A stretch of DNA of 50,642 nt from Kocuria dechangensis (GCF_014636775.1 NZ_BMEQ01000026.1:1-50642), one strand, 5' to 3'; shown: positions 33,461-41,568, counted from the first letter of the stretch. A program made the numbers and translations. Notes: generated from the letters alone by a model not told the origin.

Positions 33461-34141
33461 TCAGCGGTTGGGGTTCAGGACGCAGTTGGCGACGATGACC
33501 GCCGTCCCCCCGCCCAAGGTTGCGGCGAGGAAGATCGCCAGCGGGATCCCCCACGGACCGGTGGCGGTACCGATGATGAGCAACGCACCGAAGGCCGCGA
33601 AGACGGCCAGGGCGGCCCAGTACCCGATCTTCGAGACCACACAGTCCCACACCGTGCGGTTGTGCCCGATGCCCTGCACCGCGATCTCCTGGATCGCCGC
33701 CGCGTCAGCGTCCAGCAGCTTGGGCGGGAAGTCCGGGAAGTGACCGGCGATGATGCGCCGGGCGTCCTTCCCGGAGGTGGCCGGGGACAGGCCCAGCCCC
33801 CGCAGCTCCTGGAAGGACATCGGCGCGATGGGCACCTCGCCCCGGGTGGTCAGCTCCCGCCACGTGACCCTCCGTCCGGTGCCCCGGGTGCGCTGACGCA
33901 GATGTTTCTCCACACCCTTCCGGGCCTGACCGCGCACGTGGTCGGGGAAGACCTCCGGATCGCGCAGCAGCCGTGCTGCCACCTCGGCGTCCACGAACAG
34001 TTCACCCTCGTGCTCGAACACCAGCTCGTCGAGCTCACGCATCAGCTTGCGCAGTCGCCGGTGCACCTCCTTGTCCTGGAACTCCCGCGGGAGGAGATCC
34101 AACAGATCCCCCGCCTGGCCCCGCGCGTCCTTGCCGTCCAT
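33461..34141 (-). CDS. Hypothetical membrane protein with long cytoplasmic N-terminus
   Basis: A 226-residue protein from ATG 34141, which follows GGGAGGGGTC. The first 160 residues are charged and helical (LLPREFQDKEVHRRLRKLMR), and two hydrophobic segments follow near the C-terminus (WAALAVFAAFGALLIIGT, then IPLAIFLAATLGGGTAVIVA). That suggests two membrane spans with the N-terminal domain in the cytoplasm. No family recognised. It may be cargo. Confidence 0.65.
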   Translation of the reverse strand: MDGKDARGQAGDLLDLLPREFQDKEVHRRLRKLMRELDELVFEHEGELFVDAEVAARLLRDPEVFPDHVRGQARKGVEKHLRQRTRGTGRRVTWRELTTRGEVPIAPMSFQELRGLGLSPATSGKDARRIIAGHFPDFPPKLLDADAAAIQEIAVQGIGHNRTVWDCVVSKIGYWAALAVFAAFGALLIIGTATGPWGIPLAIFLAATLGGGTAVIVANCVLNPNR

Positions 34142-34471
34142 GACCCCTCCCGGTGTCGCCGCACGCCCCTTGAGAAACGTGTATTTGCATACGTTAATGG
34201 TAGGGCGTGGGTCAGAGGGCAACAAGCACGGGAGCTGAGGTGGAGCCGCTGACTGCTCGATCGTTATAGACCACTACCTGGCGGCCGGGCCTCGACGCTG
34301 CCCCCCACCCCTGGCGGCCGCCGTGCGAGCTGGTCTCACACCCCGATACCTCACCGCCTGCCGGCGTCCGGGCGGCTCATGGCGCCGGGGAGTGACGGTG
34401 CCGATGCGGTCGTGGGCGGCCGATGACCGCCACGGAGAGCTGCTCGCTTGTGGAATTGCGCCCCGGGTGTC
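34142..34471. other. Intergenic region, no gene recognised
   Basis: This 330-base gap contains the upstream region of the membrane protein gene and the 3' flank of the acetyltransferase gene. The AT-rich stretch at 34175-34200 is the only candidate promoter for the former. Nothing else is seen. Confidence 0.4.
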
Positions 34472-35044
34472 TCAGCGGTGGTCGACGGCGGGGGGCTCCC
34501 CGGGCGTGGGGGAGGAGCCGGGCAGGAGGCGTTCCATCACGACGTCGTCCTCCTGGCGGCCCCCGATGGTGAAGCGGCGCCGCCCCACGACGGTGAACCC
34601 GTGCTTGGTGTAGAAGGTGATGGCCCGGGTGTTGTCCTGGTGGGTGCCCAGCCACATCGAGTGCGCCCCGCGGCCGCCGGCGACATCCAGGCACGCGGTG
34701 ATCAGGGACCCGGCGAGGCCGGTGCCGTGATGGTCGGCCACGACGTAGCACTTGCTCAGCTGTGCCGTCGGGCGACCGGTGACCGCCCCGGCCACCTCCG
34801 GATCCGCCGGGTCCCCGAGCACGACCATGGCATAGCCGCCCAGCACCCCGCCGCTCTCTTCCACCAGCACCACCCGCTGGGGATCCTGGAGGTAGCCGCT
34901 GAAGCAGGCGACGGACAGGGACTCGGCGATGAACCCCGCAATGGCCTCCCTGCTCAGGTGGGGCGGGCACGCCAGGGGAAAGGTCGCGGCGGCGAGATCG
35001 GCCAGGGCAGGCACGTCCTCGGGCAGAGCAGGGCGCACGGGCAC
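34472..35044 (-). CDS. GNAT-family N-acetyltransferase
   Basis: A 190-residue protein from GTG 35044, with AAAGGA eight bases upstream. It has the GNAT fold: VRPALPEDVPALADLAAATF at the start, LSKCYVVADHHGTGLAGSLI containing the acetyl-CoA-binding loop (in a form close to Q/RxxGxG/A, here HHGTGLA), LGTHQDNTRAITFYTKHGF as the characteristic C-terminal helix and strand, and VVGRRRFTIGG. It transfers an acetyl group from acetyl-CoA to an amine; the substrate is not evident. Probably cytoplasmic cargo with no operon partners. Confidence 0.85.
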   Translation of the reverse strand: MPVRPALPEDVPALADLAAATFPLACPPHLSREAIAGFIAESLSVACFSGYLQDPQRVVLVEESGGVLGGYAMVVLGDPADPEVAGAVTGRPTAQLSKCYVVADHHGTGLAGSLITACLDVAGGRGAHSMWLGTHQDNTRAITFYTKHGFTVVGRRRFTIGGRQEDDVVMERLLPGSSPTPGEPPAVDHR

Positions 35045-35229
35045 GAAACGTCCTTTCGATCAGGGAGGCGGCAGGGACCGGATGCCAGGTGACAAGACCT
35101 ATCAGATGGCGCCGTGGGCAGCGACCAGGTGCTGAGGCCTCAGAGGCAACCCCTTCCCCCTGAGGCACTCCCTATGCCACGGTCACCCGGTCCACCGCTG
35201 CTGCCCCGGCCCCGGACTGAACCCAGCCC

Positions 35230-35400
35230 ATGGAGGTCACCCAGCTGTCCCCGGCGTGCCCGCAGGTGGACTCACCCTTCCTCACCGCCGTCCTCGGCGA
35301 CGCCCTGGCCTGGCTGGCCCGCGACAAGCACTGCCAACGGCTGTCAGCGACCATGCCCGGCGACCTGACACTGGAGGAGAACCTGCCAGTGACGGTCTAG
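35230..35400 (+). CDS. Possible small protein, 56 residues
   Basis: ATG 35230 opens a 56-codon frame, MEVTQLSPACPQVDSPFL to a TAG at 35398. It is acidic with one helical segment (AVLGDALAWLARDKHCQRL). No ribosome-binding site of note and no recognised family. It may be the front of a decayed longer gene, since plausible coding sequence continues after the stop in other frames. Confidence 0.35.
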   Translation: MEVTQLSPACPQVDSPFLTAVLGDALAWLARDKHCQRLSATMPGDLTLEENLPVTV

Positions 35401-35807
35401 ATCCACGGCGGCGGTCTACACCCGAACCATCGGCCGTTTCGCTACCCGGCACACCCAAGCCGGCAGGGCGGCCCACACCTATGCGCTCTCCTGGGCTGCC
35501 CCGGGTAACGACTATGGTGCGGCCCACCCGATCGATCTGTCGCTGCTGTGCGGCCCCGAAGACACCTGGGCGAACACTGGGCTGGTAGCCGGTGCGATCT
35601 GGGCGGAGAGGGAGGCCTGCAGGAGGTAGCTGCGCCGACTGTGGGCCAATTTCGCCCGTGGCGAGGACCTGGGCGAGGCCGGGAACATCCCGGGGCCTTG
35701 CCCTAACGCCGCACCCGCGCCTGAGCTCATCTGAGACCCTGAGCCAACCGGGGCAGGGCCGGCCGAGGCCGTGGACGCGGTGTCCGGCCGGCAGGGGAGT
35801 GGATCCA
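35401..35807. other. Likely decayed coding region
   Basis: A plus-strand frame reads through sequence such as AAVYTRTIGRFATRHTQAGR and PIDLSLLCGPEDTWANTG before a TAG near 35629, then resumes without a start. It looks like fragments of an unrecognised gene broken by nonsense changes. No motif supports a function. Confidence 0.35.
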
Positions 35808-37166
35808 TCACCTGCCCCGGCCGTGTTCGGCGAGCACGGCCGCGTGGCCGGCTGCGATCTGCGCAGCCCACCGCTCCCTAAACGACCGCCGATCCACCGG
35901 CCCAGACCCCTGCGACCTAACGGTCACATCATCCCCACCCGCCGCTTGAACATCGGCCGGGACCTTCGTGTCGATCTTGGGTGCGGCGGCCTGGCGGGCT
36001 GCTTCGCGGCGTGCGTGGCGGGCGGCGGCGGTGATGGCCTCGGCCCGGCGTTGTTCAGCCTCTGCCGCGGCCCTCTGGTCGGGGGAGCGCATGGGGGTGC
36101 CGTCTTGGTGGGTCCAGGCTCTGAGGCGGGCGGCGAACCAGGCGCCGGGGTTCTCGATGCCGGCGACCGAGTCGTGGGGGTAGCGCTGACCGTTAGGTGT
36201 CCAGTTGAGGGTGTGGAGGATGTCGGCGATGCTCCAGCCGGCCTCAAAATGGGGCTTCGCCACGGAGACGACGTAGGCGGTGGTGATGCGGCGCAGGACC
36301 AGGGCGTGGTGTTGGAGTTCGAGCCCCGCACAACGGTAAGTGTGCTTCCAATCTCGACGGGTCGCCCCCACACTCTGCGGCTTCACCGTCGCGTGAGCTG
36401 GCCACAGTGGAGCTGAACGCTGTGAGAGGGCGGCTTGGACTTCCCGCCGCTGTGCGGCGGCTTTGGCGGTGGGTCGCGGCGTAGCCGCGTCCTTCGGGGA
36501 AAGTTCTTCGCGCGCGTGCGGGGGGGACAAGACCCCCTTCGGGGGGACCGGGCCGACATTTATTTCCACAGGCATTGACTCCTCTTCCGCGTGGGTGGGG
36601 GTTTCGGTTGCGGTCTCCGGCGGTGTTGCCGGGGTGGGCGGGGACGGGGTGGTGAGGGCGTAGACGGGGGCCTCGCCCTGCTTCTTGCCGGTGGCCCGGG
36701 GGGTGTAGGCGGCCGAGCGGCCGGTGGCCACCACGGCCAGCAGTCCCCAGTCCTTGAGCCGGCGGATCATCCGCCCCACCGAGTCCTCATGGACACCGAG
36801 GCGTTCGGCGACCCAGGCCCAGGTGGTGCGCCAGGTGCGCGAGGCCGGGTCCTGCTGCACCGCGATGACCTCGATCAGGGCGGCCATGTTCGCCCGCCCG
36901 TCGGCGCGCATCAGCTCCAGGGCAGGGTGCTCCAAAGCGGCGCGCTTCCACGCCACCACGTGACGGGCCAGCCGGCACCCCTTGGGCACCGCACGCAGGA
37001 CCACGGCCTTGGAGCGTTCATAGGCCACACGCACCCGACGACGCCGCGAGGGCAACTCCGCATCGAGCGCTGAGCAGCCGTCAAAAGACGGCTCAGAGGG
37101 AAAATTGGCGGCGTTAAGCCGCGAGGGGTCCCCTTGCGGGAACGCCTCAGGTACACTAGGAGACAC
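35808..37166 (-). CDS. Putative plasmid replication initiator (winged-helix, RepA-like)
   Basis: A 452-residue protein from GTG 37166, with AGGGGA six bases upstream. Residues about 75-160 form a helix-turn-helix/winged-helix segment (WAWVAERLGVHEDSVGRMIR, LKDWGLLAVV). The second half has a Pro/Ala/Thr-rich linker, a conserved-looking central region (CAGLELQHHALVLRRIT) and an Arg/Ala-rich C-terminal helix (RRAEAITAAARHARREAARQ). This layout is like the replication initiators of small and medium actinobacterial plasmids, but no specific Rep family motif is certain. Its position beside a stem-loop and a ribbon-helix-helix gene supports a replication role. The 9-bp repeats lie about 8 kb away. 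A transcription factor is the alternative. Confidence 0.55.
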   Translation of the reverse strand: MSPSVPEAFPQGDPSRLNAANFPSEPSFDGCSALDAELPSRRRRVRVAYERSKAVVLRAVPKGCRLARHVVAWKRAALEHPALELMRADGRANMAALIEVIAVQQDPASRTWRTTWAWVAERLGVHEDSVGRMIRRLKDWGLLAVVATGRSAAYTPRATGKKQGEAPVYALTTPSPPTPATPPETATETPTHAEEESMPVEINVGPVPPKGVLSPPHAREELSPKDAATPRPTAKAAAQRREVQAALSQRSAPLWPAHATVKPQSVGATRRDWKHTYRCAGLELQHHALVLRRITTAYVVSVAKPHFEAGWSIADILHTLNWTPNGQRYPHDSVAGIENPGAWFAARLRAWTHQDGTPMRSPDQRAAAEAEQRRAEAITAAARHARREAARQAAAPKIDTKVPADVQAAGGDDVTVRSQGSGPVDRRSFRERWAAQIAAGHAAVLAEHGRGR

Positions 37167-37221
37167 AACAGTCCCCTGGTATTGGGTTCATGACAGGTTC
37201 CGATTCAGTTAGCTGTTGAAA

Positions 37222-37253
37222 CGGCTGTCGCAGTTTGGCGACGGAGACAGCCG
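37222..37253. promoter_or_regulatory. Nested stem-loop upstream of the putative rep gene
   Basis: CGGCTGTC and GACAGCCG (8 base pairs, 37222-37229 and 37246-37253) enclose a second repeat GTCGC/GCGAC. It lies 56 bases upstream of the putative replication gene, where control of its expression, possibly by a counter-transcript RNA, would be expected. Confidence 0.4.
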
Positions 37254-37262
37254 AATGACTTA

Positions 37263-37290
37263 GACGGCCCGCCCGGCAAGGCGGGCCGTC
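37263..37290. terminator. Hairpin between putative rep and RHH-like genes
   Basis: An 11-base-pair perfect stem (GACGGCCCGCC / GGCGGGCCGTC) with a six-base loop begins seven bases beyond the stop of the small minus-strand gene ending at 37297. It fits a terminator for that gene. Confidence 0.6.
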
Positions 37291-37296
37291 AGTCGT

Positions 37297-37512
37297 TTAA
37301 GCGGAGTTAGCCAGCGGCAAGCGCGGTTCCTCTCTGCTATCGAGCTTGTTGGATTTTCCTCGATCGCGGTCGATCAGAGCACCGATGTACTCAGCCATGC
37401 TGAGGCCCGCGTTGCGGGAGGCTTCAATAGCCGCACGGTGCTGGTCTGGAGAGACCCGCGCCATCAGGGCCACTTTGTGGCCCTGCAACTTTGGCTGCTG
37501 GTAATCGGTCAT
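37297..37512 (-). CDS. Ribbon-helix-helix-like small regulator
   Basis: A 71-residue protein starting at ATG 37512 (MTDYQQPKLQ). After a short basic arm, VALMARVSPDQHRAAIEASR and AGLSMAEYIGALIDRDRG give a beta-strand then two helices, as in CopG/MetJ/Arc-type proteins. Such proteins act as dimers that bind short inverted repeats. A perfect 9-base inverted repeat lies 24-45 bases upstream, so autoregulation is likely. Start 37512 is preferred to 37569, since the latter would place the palindrome in the coding region. It may control plasmid copy number, transfer or the neighbouring rep gene. Confidence 0.65.
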   Translation of the reverse strand: MTDYQQPKLQGHKVALMARVSPDQHRAAIEASRNAGLSMAEYIGALIDRDRGKSNKLDSREEPRLPLANSA

Positions 37513-37535
37513 GGGCAGATCATCGCACATGGAGA

Positions 37536-37557
37536 CCGATACCGATAGCGGTATCGG
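37536..37557. promoter_or_regulatory. Operator-like perfect inverted repeat
   Basis: CCGATACCG and CGGTATCGG (9-base arms) flank ATAG, lying 24 bases upstream of the RHH-like start and overlapping its probable promoter. The second candidate target is the ImmA/IrrE-like gene on the other side, whose start is 168 bases away. Confidence 0.6.
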
Positions 37558-37674
37558 GCGTGTCTTCATGACTTTTGACGTGGTCGTTGCTGCAGGGTGG
37601 GGAGCTGGCTGGCCTTCATCGCTCCACGTCTGAAAGCGTGCGTGCTGGGAGACATGGCTTCACGATACCCCAAA

Positions 37675-37704
37675 TTGAACATGTTCAACATAAACATGTT
37701 CAAC
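37675..37704. promoter_or_regulatory. Double TTGAACATGTTCAA operator
   Basis: A perfect 14-base palindrome TTGAACATGTTCAA (37675-37688) is followed by a second, one-sided copy AAACATGTTCAAC (37692-37704). The centres are 15 bases apart. It lies 21 bases before the ImmA/IrrE-like start. The XRE-type protein encoded at the end of this operon is the obvious candidate repressor. A third perfect copy lies at 41555. Confidence 0.65.
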
Positions 37705-37724
37705 CTGGGGGTAGCCTGAAGGGC

Positions 37725-38180
37725 ATGTCGTGGCTTGGAGGAGTGATAGCGCGATCCGGCTCTGATCCGCTGGCTGACCTGCCCTTATCTCTCACACGGG
37801 AGCAGCTCCATCGAGAGGTCGAACGGCGGCACGGCAAGCCCATCGCGATTCAGCCGGCCCCTGCGGGGCTCGGTAAGGACGTCACGGGCTTGTGGCTTGA
37901 GACGGATGAACGGTCGTGGATTTTTCACGCTGCGGGTGAGAGCGAGCTTCTGCGTCGGCACGTGATTCTGCACGAGTACGGGCACATCCTCCTTATGCAC
38001 AGCGGGTGCGAACTGACGCTGGGGACCGCCTTCTCGCACATCGGGGGCTCCCGGCGGATCAAGACTCTTCTCGGCCGGTCCACAGCGTGGACTGTCCAGG
38101 AAATTGCGGCGGAGGACGCCGCCACGCAACTGGCGGCTCGCCTGGCGCATCGTGCGGATCCTTTGCTCGAGGCGTTCTGA
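37725..38180 (+). CDS. ImmA/IrrE-like metallopeptidase
   Basis: A 151-residue protein from ATG 37725. RRHVILHEYGHILLMHSGC contains HEYGH, the zinc-binding HExxH of ImmA/IrrE-type peptidases. ImmA cleaves its partner repressor ImmR, and IrrE cleaves DdrO, after a signal. Here the likely partner is the XRE-type regulator at the end of the same operon. The tail (IQEIAAEDAATQLAARLAHR-type helix) is also typical. The frame extends upstream, but an operator lies in that extension, so 37725 is chosen. The stop overlaps the start of the next gene by one base (TGATG). Confidence 0.78.
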   Translation: MSWLGGVIARSGSDPLADLPLSLTREQLHREVERRHGKPIAIQPAPAGLGKDVTGLWLETDERSWIFHAAGESELLRRHVILHEYGHILLMHSGCELTLGTAFSHIGGSRRIKTLLGRSTAWTVQEIAAEDAATQLAARLAHRADPLLEAF

Positions 38181-39181
38181 TGAGCCTGGGCGCCTTCCTG
38201 AGCCTCTTCAAGGCCGCGGCGTGCATCTTCGCCGCCGTGGCGGCCGGGGCTCGACTGCCCCAGGTGGTGCGGCGCCGTCGGCTGGACCTTGTGTGGGTAG
38301 GCACAGTCCTGGCCGCCCTGGCCTTCTCCGCCAACGCGGTCATGGTCGCCGAGCACACCGTGGATGCGCTGCTGGGCGGGACCAATGTGTTCCATCTGGT
38401 GCGCAATCTGCTCGCGCTCAGTGCCGTGTGGTGCTTGCGCGCCGCTCTCGTGCAGTCCCTGCAGCGAAAGGCTTGGAGCCGGTCGCGGACATTGAGAGAG
38501 GCCACGGTCGGTGCTGCTCTTCTGCTGGCGCTCACCGTCGCTTTCTTTGCCATCGACCGGGGCCCCACCTCGGTGGCGTTCATCCCGGACCATCTTCACC
38601 AGGGGGCGACCGTGGTCTACACGGTGCTCATAATGGCGATGGGCGGATGGAACGCCGCCAACGTTGCCCAAGTCGCCTTGCGGGAACTCACCCTCCGCCA
38701 GGATGGGCGCAACCGCCTGTTGCGGCCGGCCCTATTGGGCCTGGTGGCGGGTGGTTTTCTGCTCATGCTCGGGTCCGCGCTGGAAGCCGCCTATGCGATC
38801 CTCGGGCATCTGGGCGCCTTGGATGCCGTCGCTGTGGTGTTGAGGTCCTTCTTCGGGCCCGTATTCCTTCCCGGGGCGGCTCTGGTGTGTTTGGCCGTGG
38901 CATGGCTGGGTCTCTGCGCCCTCGGCCAGCGTCTGCAAGTGGGCCTGCGGATGGACATCCTGAGGATCGCTCCGGTGTGGGAGCAGGTCAGAGCCGATCG
39001 GTGGAGCCCTGGGGGGTACCCTCCGGGCTGGCGCAGTGCTCTGTCCTCCGATCCGCAGAAGGTCCTCTACAGTTCCGTTATTGCCATCGAAGACGCTCTG
39101 CGGGCGGACAAGGTGAGCTTGTCCCATAAACGACGGCGTACCTTGGCGGTCGCCGAGAGGAGATTCGAACTCACACCATGA
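38180..39181 (+). CDS. MAB_1171c-like integral membrane protein
   Basis: A 333-residue protein with ATG 38180, overlapping the previous stop. It has about seven hydrophobic segments in the first 260 residues (LSLFKAAACIFAAVAAG, VLAALAFSANAVMVAEH, VGAALLLALTVAFFAI and further). A soluble C-terminal part follows (DILRIAPVWEQVRADRWSPG, SSVIAIEDALRADKV). This layout matches the putative transporter family MAB_1171c found in actinobacteria, often beside XRE regulators and ImmA/IrrE-like peptidases. A role as sensor or exporter for a signal that triggers the peptidase is possible. The next gene starts within its last codons. Confidence 0.65.
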   Translation: MSLGAFLSLFKAAACIFAAVAAGARLPQVVRRRRLDLVWVGTVLAALAFSANAVMVAEHTVDALLGGTNVFHLVRNLLALSAVWCLRAALVQSLQRKAWSRSRTLREATVGAALLLALTVAFFAIDRGPTSVAFIPDHLHQGATVVYTVLIMAMGGWNAANVAQVALRELTLRQDGRNRLLRPALLGLVAGGFLLMLGSALEAAYAILGHLGALDAVAVVLRSFFGPVFLPGAALVCLAVAWLGLCALGQRLQVGLRMDILRIAPVWEQVRADRWSPGGYPPGWRSALSSDPQKVLYSSVIAIEDALRADKVSLSHKRRRTLAVAERRFELTP

Positions 39182-39771
39182 CAGTGCAGATCGGCATCCC
39201 CCGCTGGGAAAGAACAGCCACCGAGGCATTCCAGCCTCCGGTGCTGCTGGCCGCACTTCTCGTCGCCCTGCCGTGGGGCGCGAACCCTTCCGCTGCTTCT
39301 CTGTGGTGGGGGATCAGCGCAGCCCTTATCGTGTGCGGCATTCCACTGGCCGTGGTCCTCATGCTGGTGCGCCGCGGGGTGCTCACCGACCATCACGTGA
39401 GCGTGAAGGAGCACCGGCGGCCAGTGATGGCCGGCGTGCTGGTCCTGGTCCTCGCCTATCTTGCAGCGGCGATCCTGATGCAAGGTCCGATCGAGATCGT
39501 GGCACTGCTGGTCGCAACGTTCTTGGCCGGCCTCGTCATCGCTGTCGTGAGCCCGTGGTGGAAGATCTCCGGTCACGGCATGATGATGGGCGGCACTATT
39601 GTTGCCCTGACAACAACTTGGGGCCCTGTCGGCCTGCTGTTCGTTCCGGTAGGCATCGCAGTCTGCTGGAGCCGCATCCGGCTTCAGGACCACACCGGGC
39701 CGCAGGTGATCTCAGGCTTCATCTACGGGCTGGCCTTCCTGGGAAGCATTTACGCCTGGATCGTGACATGA
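39178..39771 (+). CDS. PAP2-like (phosphatidic acid phosphatase) membrane protein
   Basis: A 197-residue protein starting in the ATGA overlap with the previous gene. It has several hydrophobic segments (LLAALLVALPWGANPSAASL, GVLVLVLAYLAAAILM, TFLAGLVIAVVS). WKISGHGMMMGG corresponds to the SGH motif and DHTGPQVISGFIYGLAF to the last motif of PAP2 superfamily enzymes, so lipid phosphate hydrolysis is possible. It may contribute the signal or act on a lipid-linked substrate. The order peptidase, membrane protein, PAP2, regulator suggests a signalling cassette. It ends in an overlap with the regulator gene. Confidence 0.65.
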   Translation: MTVQIGIPRWERTATEAFQPPVLLAALLVALPWGANPSAASLWWGISAALIVCGIPLAVVLMLVRRGVLTDHHVSVKEHRRPVMAGVLVLVLAYLAAAILMQGPIEIVALLVATFLAGLVIAVVSPWWKISGHGMMMGGTIVALTTTWGPVGLLFVPVGIAVCWSRIRLQDHTGPQVISGFIYGLAFLGSIYAWIVT

Positions 39772-39782
39772 GGAGAAAAGAC

Positions 39783-40223
39783 GTGGGGGACGCCAACAGG
39801 GAGCGGTCAGCCCAGATCTTGGCCGACAAGATCAACCTGTTACTGGACACCCTGCGCACCGAAGCCGGAGAGCCCTTCGACTTCGCCACCATCCAGCAAG
39901 GCCTCAAAGACCGCGGAGTGGCCATCTCCCGAACCAAATGGCACTACCTGAAGACCGCAGACCCCCGGGTGCGCCCCGACGAGAAGCTCCTCCGGGCACT
40001 GGGAGAGGTTTTCGGGGTGGACCCCGAGTACCTTGTACAAGAGGATGGTCCGCTCCCTCAGCAGGTCGAGCAGGAACTCCACACCGTACGGGCCCTCCGA
40101 CGGGCCGAAGTTCGCAACTTCGCCGCCCGAGCCCTCGGACAGATCGACCCCGAAGGGCTCCAGGCAATCCTCGAGGTCATCGAGAAGAACGAGAACAAAC
40201 ACCGGGACAATTTTCAGGAGTAG
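39783..40223 (+). CDS. XRE-family helix-turn-helix regulator
   Basis: A 146-residue protein. GTG 39783 has AGGAGA six bases upstream, so it is preferred to ATG 39768, which overlaps the previous stop. Residues about 20-75 form an XRE-type helix-turn-helix (INLLLDTLRTEAGEPFDFAT, SRTKWHYLKTADPRVRPD, LLRALGEVFGVDPEYLVQED). A C-terminal helical part follows (VRNFAARALGQIDPEGLQ). It probably binds the TTGAACATGTTCAA sites before the operon and at 41555, and may be cleaved by the metallopeptidase. That regulatory loop is inferred from gene order and sites. Confidence 0.75.
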   Translation: MGDANRERSAQILADKINLLLDTLRTEAGEPFDFATIQQGLKDRGVAISRTKWHYLKTADPRVRPDEKLLRALGEVFGVDPEYLVQEDGPLPQQVEQELHTVRALRRAEVRNFAARALGQIDPEGLQAILEVIEKNENKHRDNFQE

Positions 40224-40236
40224 CAGTCCAGCCCAT

Positions 40237-40273
40237 GAGGTCGGCCCCCGCCACACTGGCGGGGGCCAACCTC
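40237..40273 (+). terminator. Terminator after the XRE operon
   Basis: GAGGTCGGCCCCCGCC and GGCGGGGGCCAACCTC form a 16-base-pair stem with a single mismatch (C/A) and a five-base loop. It starts 13 bases after the regulator stop and ends the four-gene operon. Confidence 0.8.
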
Positions 40274-40470
40274 ATTGAGGGGGCGTGCATCTCAGTAAGA
40301 CCTGGTCTCAATACTTGATCCGTCGTTGGCGGCTCTTCTGCCGGTGGTTCAGTGTGCCTGCACAGCCTCGACTGCGCGGGCGCGCTATCACCGGGGAGAG
40401 GTGGGTACCGTCAGGGCGAGCTCGCGCCCGTGCCGGGCCGGGCTGCCCGGGCTCGACTGCCGAGGCTTCG

Positions 40471-41229
40471 ATGCCTACGATGGGCGCCATGCGAGGCAGC
40501 CGTGGTGCTGAGGAAGTCGCCAGCGAACCTCCACCGCTGCGCGCCGCCGTGACCCTCAGTGGCGCCCTGATGCTGGTCGGCCTCGTCGTGAACGCAGTCC
40601 AGCGCGGGATCTTCCACCCCAGCGGAGAAGAGGACCACCACGAGGCGATCTTCGCCGAGTACGCGGCGAGTCAGGGATGGGTCGCCACTCATTTCGCCGA
40701 GTTCATCCTCGTGCTCGTAGCGCTGGCCGGATTGCTCGTGCTCTGCAATGCGCTGCGCCCCGGCACGCCCTGCCTGGCCTTGCTGGCGACCGGGGCCGTC
40801 ATTGCGACCGGCGCTGTGTGGGCTGTTCTGCAAGCGGTGGACGGCGTCACGCTCAAGCAGGCCGTGGATGCCTGGGCCACCGCGTCGGGACCCGACAAGG
40901 CAGCCCTGTTTGCCGATGCCGAAGCCATCCGCTGGGCAGAGTGGGGCCTGCAGAGTTACTTCCGGCTCCTCCTCGGAATGGCCTTCCTGCTCCTAGGTGT
41001 TGCGACCGTCGTCAGCCGCGTGATCCCCCGCTGGCTGGGCGTGCTCCTGCTGCTCGGCGGTTTGCTCTCACTGTTAGTGGGGTTCTCCGTCGGCTACGAG
41101 GGCCTGGAGAGCACCGTCCAGGACGCTCTGGTCATCGCCTTCCAGCTCGTCGTCCTCGCCTTCGCCGTCGGCCTGCTCGCCGTCGGCCTTCGAATGCGCC
41201 CACCGAGCTCCCGCGAGGCCGGCCCTTAG
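40471..41229 (+). CDS. Hypothetical integral membrane protein
   Basis: A 252-residue protein from ATG 40471, with GAGG five bases upstream; ATG 40480 and 40489 are alternatives. It has about six hydrophobic helices (LRAAVTLSGALMLVGLVV, FAEFILVLVALAGLLVLC, LLATGAVIATGAVWAVLQ, LLLGMAFLLLGVATVVS, WLGVLLLLGGLLSLLVGF, LVVLAFAVGLLAVGLRM). The acidic loop GEEDHHEAIFAEYAASQGW and the sequence RWAEWGLQSYFRLLLGM are compatible with the DUF4386-like membrane family, but I cannot assign it. The gene stands alone, with a possible hairpin after it. Confidence 0.65.
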   Translation: MPTMGAMRGSRGAEEVASEPPPLRAAVTLSGALMLVGLVVNAVQRGIFHPSGEEDHHEAIFAEYAASQGWVATHFAEFILVLVALAGLLVLCNALRPGTPCLALLATGAVIATGAVWAVLQAVDGVTLKQAVDAWATASGPDKAALFADAEAIRWAEWGLQSYFRLLLGMAFLLLGVATVVSRVIPRWLGVLLLLGGLLSLLVGFSVGYEGLESTVQDALVIAFQLVVLAFAVGLLAVGLRMRPPSSREAGP

Positions 41230-41253
41230 TCGACGGCCAGGCCCTCAGCAGCG

Positions 41254-41277
41254 CCTGTCGTCATAGCGCTCGACAGG
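41254..41277 (+). terminator. Weak terminator-like hairpin after the membrane protein gene
   Basis: CCTGTCG and CGACAGG (7-base arms, loop of 10) start 25 bases after the stop at 41229. The loop is large and there is no T-run, so this is a weak call. The rest of the gap to 41609 has no recognised gene. Confidence 0.4.
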
Positions 41278-41554
41278 ACACGCTGTCATCGCCTGGTCCC
41301 CACAGCGCGGCGGAGACGCCGATTCCGCCGGCGGAGAGCGCACCTTGATCACAAGCCTCGGCAGGCCCGGTGTGACGACTGCGTCCTCGTCGTCATGCAG
41401 GGCCTGCGGACCATGCACAGGCGAAGGGACAACGACAGGGCGGGTTTTGAGACCACGTCTCAAGCGCCCATAGGGGTTATTGACGGGGAGGCTATCGCGG
41501 GTATGCACCACTCACTCCAGTTGAGGTGCTGAGGGACTATCCGTATGATCCTAA

Positions 41555-41568
41555 TTGAACATGTTCAA
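41555..41568. promoter_or_regulatory. Third copy of the TTGAACATGTTCAA operator
   Basis: An exact copy of the 14-base palindrome found before the ImmA/IrrE-like gene. It lies 41 bases beyond the stop of the ArsR-like gene and is not in front of any recognised intact gene. A short plus-strand frame beginning at 41561-41563 is not convincing. It may mark a lost target gene or a secondary site. Confidence 0.55.
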
